In this document: positions 33,851 to 37,357 of the stretch, piece by piece
Layout: each line of letters starts with the position of its first letter
Numbering within the stretch: position 1 is the first letter of the stretch
Source: Candidatus Omnitrophota bacterium
GTDB lineage: Bacteria; Omnitrophota; Gorgyraeia; Zapsychrales; Zapsychraceae
NCBI GenBank assembly: GCA_021108075.1
Contig: JAIORP010000085.1
Coordinates: 1-37,357 of the forward strand
Direction of reading: 5' to 3'
Length of the DNA stretch: 37,357 bases
Position numbers and translations under genes: made by a program
The notes under the pieces: model-generated
The model's database searches: none
What the model saw: the letters and a program-made list of their open reading frames with translations, nothing else
Told to the model about the DNA's origin: nothing

Positions 33851-36800
33851 TTACACTCGAGATACTAAATCTAAGGCTAATTGCTTAATCCTGCGCAGGT
33901 CCCTTTTACCTGTGCCCAGCAATGGAATTTCCTCAACCCGGTAATAATCATCCTTTTTAGGTACCCATAATTTCGGCAAGGTTGAATCATTCAATTTTTT
34001 CCAAACATCTTCCGCAAGATATTCGCCGACATACAAAACAACCAGGCGTTCCCCTTTTCGTTCATCTGGCACGGATGTGACCACGCAAACAGGCTCTGAA
34101 GTCCCCAGGAGGTGCAAAATTTCTGCTTCTACCTTAATATGCGGAACCATCTCTCCTCCGATTTTACTGAAACGGCTCAATCGGTCCGTAATATGGATAA
34201 AACCATCTTTATCAATTGTGGCAACATCTCCCGTTGTATACCAGCCATCCTTCAAGACCTCGTCCGTTTTCTGGGGATTGTTCAAATATCCCTTCATCAC
34301 ATTGGGCCCCTTAATCAGCAATAAACCTTCTTGATCAAAGTCAAGGCTTTCTTTTGTATCGACGTCCACAATACGCGCGACAATCCCAGGGATTGGATGA
34401 CCAACTTTTCCGGTCTTATTGCCATATTGGAGGACGGCATCCTCTAAATGATCCGGATTCGGCATACTCAAGGTGACAATCGGGGATAGTTCAGTCGCGC
34501 CATATCCTTCGAGAGGTTTTATGGAAAACTTATCCTCAAAAGCCTTAATCATCTTGGGTTGAAATTTCTCCGCCCCGGCAATAGCATAACGGATTGACTG
34601 AAACTGCTCAGGCGTACATTTCCGAATATAACCGGAAAAAAACGTCGGGGTTCCAAGTATAATCGAGGCCTTATATTTTTTCACCATCTTACCGACCGTT
34701 GCCGCATCTAACGGATTGGGATGATAAATGGCAGAAATACCAGTGCCAACAGGAAAACATAAACAAGCGGTAAAACCAAAGGAATGGAAAAATGGTAAGA
34801 CGCCCATGACAACATCATTCGTTTGGACATTCGCCACCTGATAAAATCCTTGAATATTTGAAAAAATATTCCCATGCGTCAACATAACCCCTTTAGGTTC
34901 ACCTGTACTGCCGCTAGAAAAAATAATTGTGGCAATGTCATGCATATTATTGCGATCGCCCTTCACACAGTCACGCACGATCAACCAACGGGGTGCCAGC
35001 AAAGCCTTTAAAAAGGACAACGTCTTTTCCTTGGAGGTTATCAAGGATTTTAAATCCTCTAACAGATACATCATATCTGTCTTTTCAATTTTAACTTTAT
35101 CCAGAAATTTCCTGGAGGTGATGATTTGTCTCATCTGACATTGTTCAATACTGTTTGCCAAACTCTCCTTTGAAGCTGTAAAATTTAAATTGACAGGAAT
35201 TTTACCCGCCATTAATATCGCACCATTCACCAATGAGGCCATCACGCTCGCCGGCAGTAAGACCCCCACTTTCTCTGGATCATTTTCAGAAGGGTTCGGG
35301 CGGTTGAACAATTTCCTGGCGATCAACATAACCATGGCCAGGGCCTTTGCATAATTCAGTTCCAGACCGGTGGAATCTGCCACACACAGCTTAAATGGTC
35401 TTTTTTTGGCCTCACGAATGAAGGCCAGAGGCAATTTTTCCTGATATTGGCCACGATAATCAAAGGCCTCTGCGCCCAGCTCTTGAACAGCTTGGCGAAC
35501 CTGAAAGGCCTTTGCGTTCGAGGGCATCACTTCCCCAAAGGAGACAACAACTGGATACGGAATACGATGCGGCCATTTCCAAAAATACTTTCCTCGCTCA
35601 TAAGTAAAAATACTGCCCCAAATGCTATCAATATTAACCGGGATAATCGGGGCATCCACCCCTTTCATAATATGCTCAAAACCCCGGTTAAACTGCAGCA
35701 TATTGCCTGTGCGGGTTAGTACTCCTTCAGCAAAAATACAAACAAGTTCCCCCCGCTCAACAGCTTGCTTAGCCTCATTCATAGACTTTAGAACTTCCCT
35801 GGGGGAATCCTTTAAAGAGATAGGAATGGCCTTCATAATTTTAGCTAAGGGGTGCAGCCACGGGATACGATAGATGGGACGATACATCATAAACCGGACA
35901 TGACGCTGAATAGACGCCATGATCAAAGACGGATCAATATAGGAGACATGATTACAGACCAATAACGCGCCCCCTTTTTCAGGAACGTGCTTCGCATTGA
36001 CAACCCTTACCCTATACAGAGAATGGGTGAACAGCCAATTTATAAACCTCAAAAATGCGATTGGCCAGCGCCGGCATAAAGAAATCGTGACAAAAATCGA
36101 AATAAAACCAAGAACAGAAAAGATGTGCTGCGGATTAAACGACAGAACATTGCTAGATAACATAAGAAACAAAGACGCGACAAGGACCATCAGAGCGTTA
36201 AAAATATTCATGACCGCCATATATTTCCCACGATGCTGTTGTGGACTATGATGCTGATAATAGGCGCTCAAGGGAACAATGAACAAACCGCCTGAGACTC
36301 CTGTTAAAAATAATTTCAACGCCGCGGTCGTAAAGGATACCCGACCGATTCCTATGGTCAAAAGCGTCACACAAATACCCAGGCCTCCAAGGGGAACCAG
36401 CCCAAATTCAATTTTCCCTTCGGAAAGCTTAGCCGCTAAAAAGCTTCCCAATCCTATCCCCAGGGCTGTTGCGACAACCAACAAACTGGTATTCAGGTCC
36501 GATAAATCCAAATTATGTCGCGCAAAAATCAACACATTCATTCGGACAACTTGAGCAACGAAATAAAAGAACCCCATCGACAGCAATGTTATGAATAAAA
36601 TTTTATGTCGACGAATTTCTTTAAACCCTTTGAAAATATTTCGAAAGGGGTTCCGGTCAAATTTTTGTTGGGATAAGCGGACAGCATATTTTTCAATATG
36701 TAAACTGGCTAAAAAACCAATCAAAGAAAAAGCGATCAAAATAAAAGAGACGTAGTGCATATGGGCACCAAAAAACTTCGCGACTAAACCACCCGAGGCC

Positions 36801-37267
36801 ATACCTAATATAATGGACAAAAACGTTCCCATCTGCAAATAACCATTGCCTTTGGTGATGGTTGTTTCATCTAATATTTCAGGCAAAATCCCGTACTTCG
36901 CCGGACCAAAAAACGCGCTTTGCGTTGTCATAAGAAATAAAACGAAACACATAAAATAAAGATGTCCAGAAGCCAACGCGATAAACCCAAGCAGCATGAT
37001 AACGATTTCAAAACCCTTTGTGGCGATAATAACCGATCGTTTACGGAAGCGGTCTGAAAGATAGCCCGCATACGGTGACAAGATGACAAAGGGAAGAATA
37101 AACACCATGCTTAAGATGCTCACAAAATTTGTCGACGCTTCGGCTGATGGCATCACTCGCAGGGCAAATAAAGAAACAATCATAAAAAATGCGTTGTCAT
37201 TAAAGGCCCCAAAAATTTGTGTGATCATCAATGCTTTAAAACTTCTGCTATTTGTCGATGTATTCAT
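33851..37267 (-). CDS. LplT-like MFS transporter / PlsC acyltransferase / acyl-ACP synthetase fusion (Aas-like)
   Basis: This protein has 1138 residues in three modules. Residues 1-400 are a 12-helix MFS domain of LplT type (MITQIFGAFNDNAFFM, then SDRFRKR). Residues 405-600 are a PlsC acyltransferase with H-x4-D (H440, D445) and the FAEG motif (E514). Residues 620-1138 are an AMP-forming ligase with SSGSTGEPKG at 784-793, GYGATELSP at 921-929, TGDVATID and the C-terminal catalytic Lys in GTGKRD. E. coli makes separate LplT (lysophospholipid flippase) and Aas (2-acyl-glycerophosphoethanolamine acyltransferase/acyl-ACP synthetase). This single chain would import, activate and reacylate lysophospholipids at the inner membrane. 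GAGG at 37273-37276 precedes the ATG. Such fusions are known in several phyla. All key residues are intact. Confidence 0.93.
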   Translation of the reverse strand: MNTSTNSRSFKALMITQIFGAFNDNAFFMIVSLFALRVMPSAEASTNFVSILSMVFILPFVILSPYAGYLSDRFRKRSVIIATKGFEIVIMLLGFIALASGHLYFMCFVLFLMTTQSAFFGPAKYGILPEILDETTITKGNGYLQMGTFLSIILGMASGGLVAKFFGAHMHYVSFILIAFSLIGFLASLHIEKYAVRLSQQKFDRNPFRNIFKGFKEIRRHKILFITLLSMGFFYFVAQVVRMNVLIFARHNLDLSDLNTSLLVVATALGIGLGSFLAAKLSEGKIEFGLVPLGGLGICVTLLTIGIGRVSFTTAALKLFLTGVSGGLFIVPLSAYYQHHSPQQHRGKYMAVMNIFNALMVLVASLFLMLSSNVLSFNPQHIFSVLGFISIFVTISLCRRWPIAFLRFINWLFTHSLYRVRVVNAKHVPEKGGALLVCNHVSYIDPSLIMASIQRHVRFMMYRPIYRIPWLHPLAKIMKAIPISLKDSPREVLKSMNEAKQAVERGELVCIFAEGVLTRTGNMLQFNRGFEHIMKGVDAPIIPVNIDSIWGSIFTYERGKYFWKWPHRIPYPVVVSFGEVMPSNAKAFQVRQAVQELGAEAFDYRGQYQEKLPLAFIREAKKRPFKLCVADSTGLELNYAKALAMVMLIARKLFNRPNPSENDPEKVGVLLPASVMASLVNGAILMAGKIPVNLNFTASKESLANSIEQCQMRQIITSRKFLDKVKIEKTDMMYLLEDLKSLITSKEKTLSFLKALLAPRWLIVRDCVKGDRNNMHDIATIIFSSGSTGEPKGVMLTHGNIFSNIQGFYQVANVQTNDVVMGVLPFFHSFGFTACLCFPVGTGISAIYHPNPLDAATVGKMVKKYKASIILGTPTFFSGYIRKCTPEQFQSIRYAIAGAEKFQPKMIKAFEDKFSIKPLEGYGATELSPIVTLSMPNPDHLEDAVLQYGNKTGKVGHPIPGIVARIVDVDTKESLDFDQEGLLLIKGPNVMKGYLNNPQKTDEVLKDGWYTTGDVATIDKDGFIHITDRLSRFSKIGGEMVPHIKVEAEILHLLGTSEPVCVVTSVPDERKGERLVVLYVGEYLAEDVWKKLNDSTLPKLWVPKKDDYYRVEEIPLLGTGKRDLRRIKQLALDLVSRV

Positions 37268-37305
37268 AACAGCCTCACTTTTTATTAAAAATTAAGTTTT
37301 ATTAA

Positions 37306-37357
37306 TACCAATTCCATTAAATAATGACCAAAACCAATTCTGCTTTTCAGAATTAAG
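37306..37357. mobile_element. MITE-like element, copy E, cut by the window edge
   Basis: TACCAATTCCATTAAATAAT followed by GACCAAAACCAATTCTGCTT is almost identical to the left half of copy A. The right half lies outside the window. It sits 39 bases upstream of the Aas-like gene start, so it could carry or disturb that gene's promoter. Confidence 0.75.

Noticed and set aside
1..37357. CRISPR array, prophage or complete insertion sequence
   Set aside because: No regularly spaced direct repeats, phage structural genes or full-length transposase with terminal repeats were found. Only the IS256-type fragment and the MITEs are present.

Overview
The window looks like a piece of chromosome from an uncultured, AT-rich Gram-negative bacterium. 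Three things point that way: a PEP-CTERM protein, a periplasmic-type M16 peptidase with a signal peptide, and a dense set of two-component and cyclic-di-GMP genes. Large membrane proteins with TPR tails, receivers with an N-terminal excisionase-type HTH, and the MFS-PlsC-AMP-ligase fusion together suggest Omnitrophota or a relative. That placement is inference only; no rRNA or marker gene is present. Almost all genes are on the minus strand, so transcription runs right to left.

Region 1 (1-12200) is one probable transcription unit. It starts with a 1605-residue Ser/Thr kinase-ATPase-TPR-GAF-GGDEF protein. Three tandem paralogous integral-membrane proteins with long TPR tails follow; the last runs off the left edge. 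Their membrane halves carry the conserved pattern of the eukaryotic TMTC O-mannosyltransferases (GT-C fold). This kinase/cyclase plus triple GT-C cluster is the best candidate for an undescribed system.

Region 2 (12201-22590) is mixed housekeeping with decay. It holds a small membrane protein, a hicBA toxin-antitoxin pair, three tRNAs (Ser-GCU, Arg-ACG, Ser-GGA), a gpmA pseudogene and tadA. It also has a PAS histidine kinase whose H-box histidine is replaced by Gln, a CpaF-like ATPase, an M16 peptidase, a conserved protein of unknown function, and a decayed ECF sigma/anti-sigma pair. TadA edits tRNA-Arg(ACG), and both genes lie within about 2 kb.

Region 3 (22587-32140) is a signalling island: two tandem receiver-PAS-GGDEF-EAL proteins, a receiver-histidine kinase translationally coupled to a receiver protein, an HTH-receiver protein and a single-domain receiver. 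It is interrupted by a CBS-domain pseudogene, an IS256-type transposase fragment and a MITE.

Region 4 (32141-37357) has a VWA/PEP-CTERM surface protein behind a well-spaced sigma-54 type promoter. It is convergent, across a perfect palindromic terminator, with an Aas-like lipid acyltransferase/acyl-ACP synthetase fused to an LplT-like flippase.

A family of palindromic elements of about 100 bp (four clear copies, one divergent) lies between genes, several of them next to broken genes. These look like MITEs, and they explain much of the non-coding sequence.
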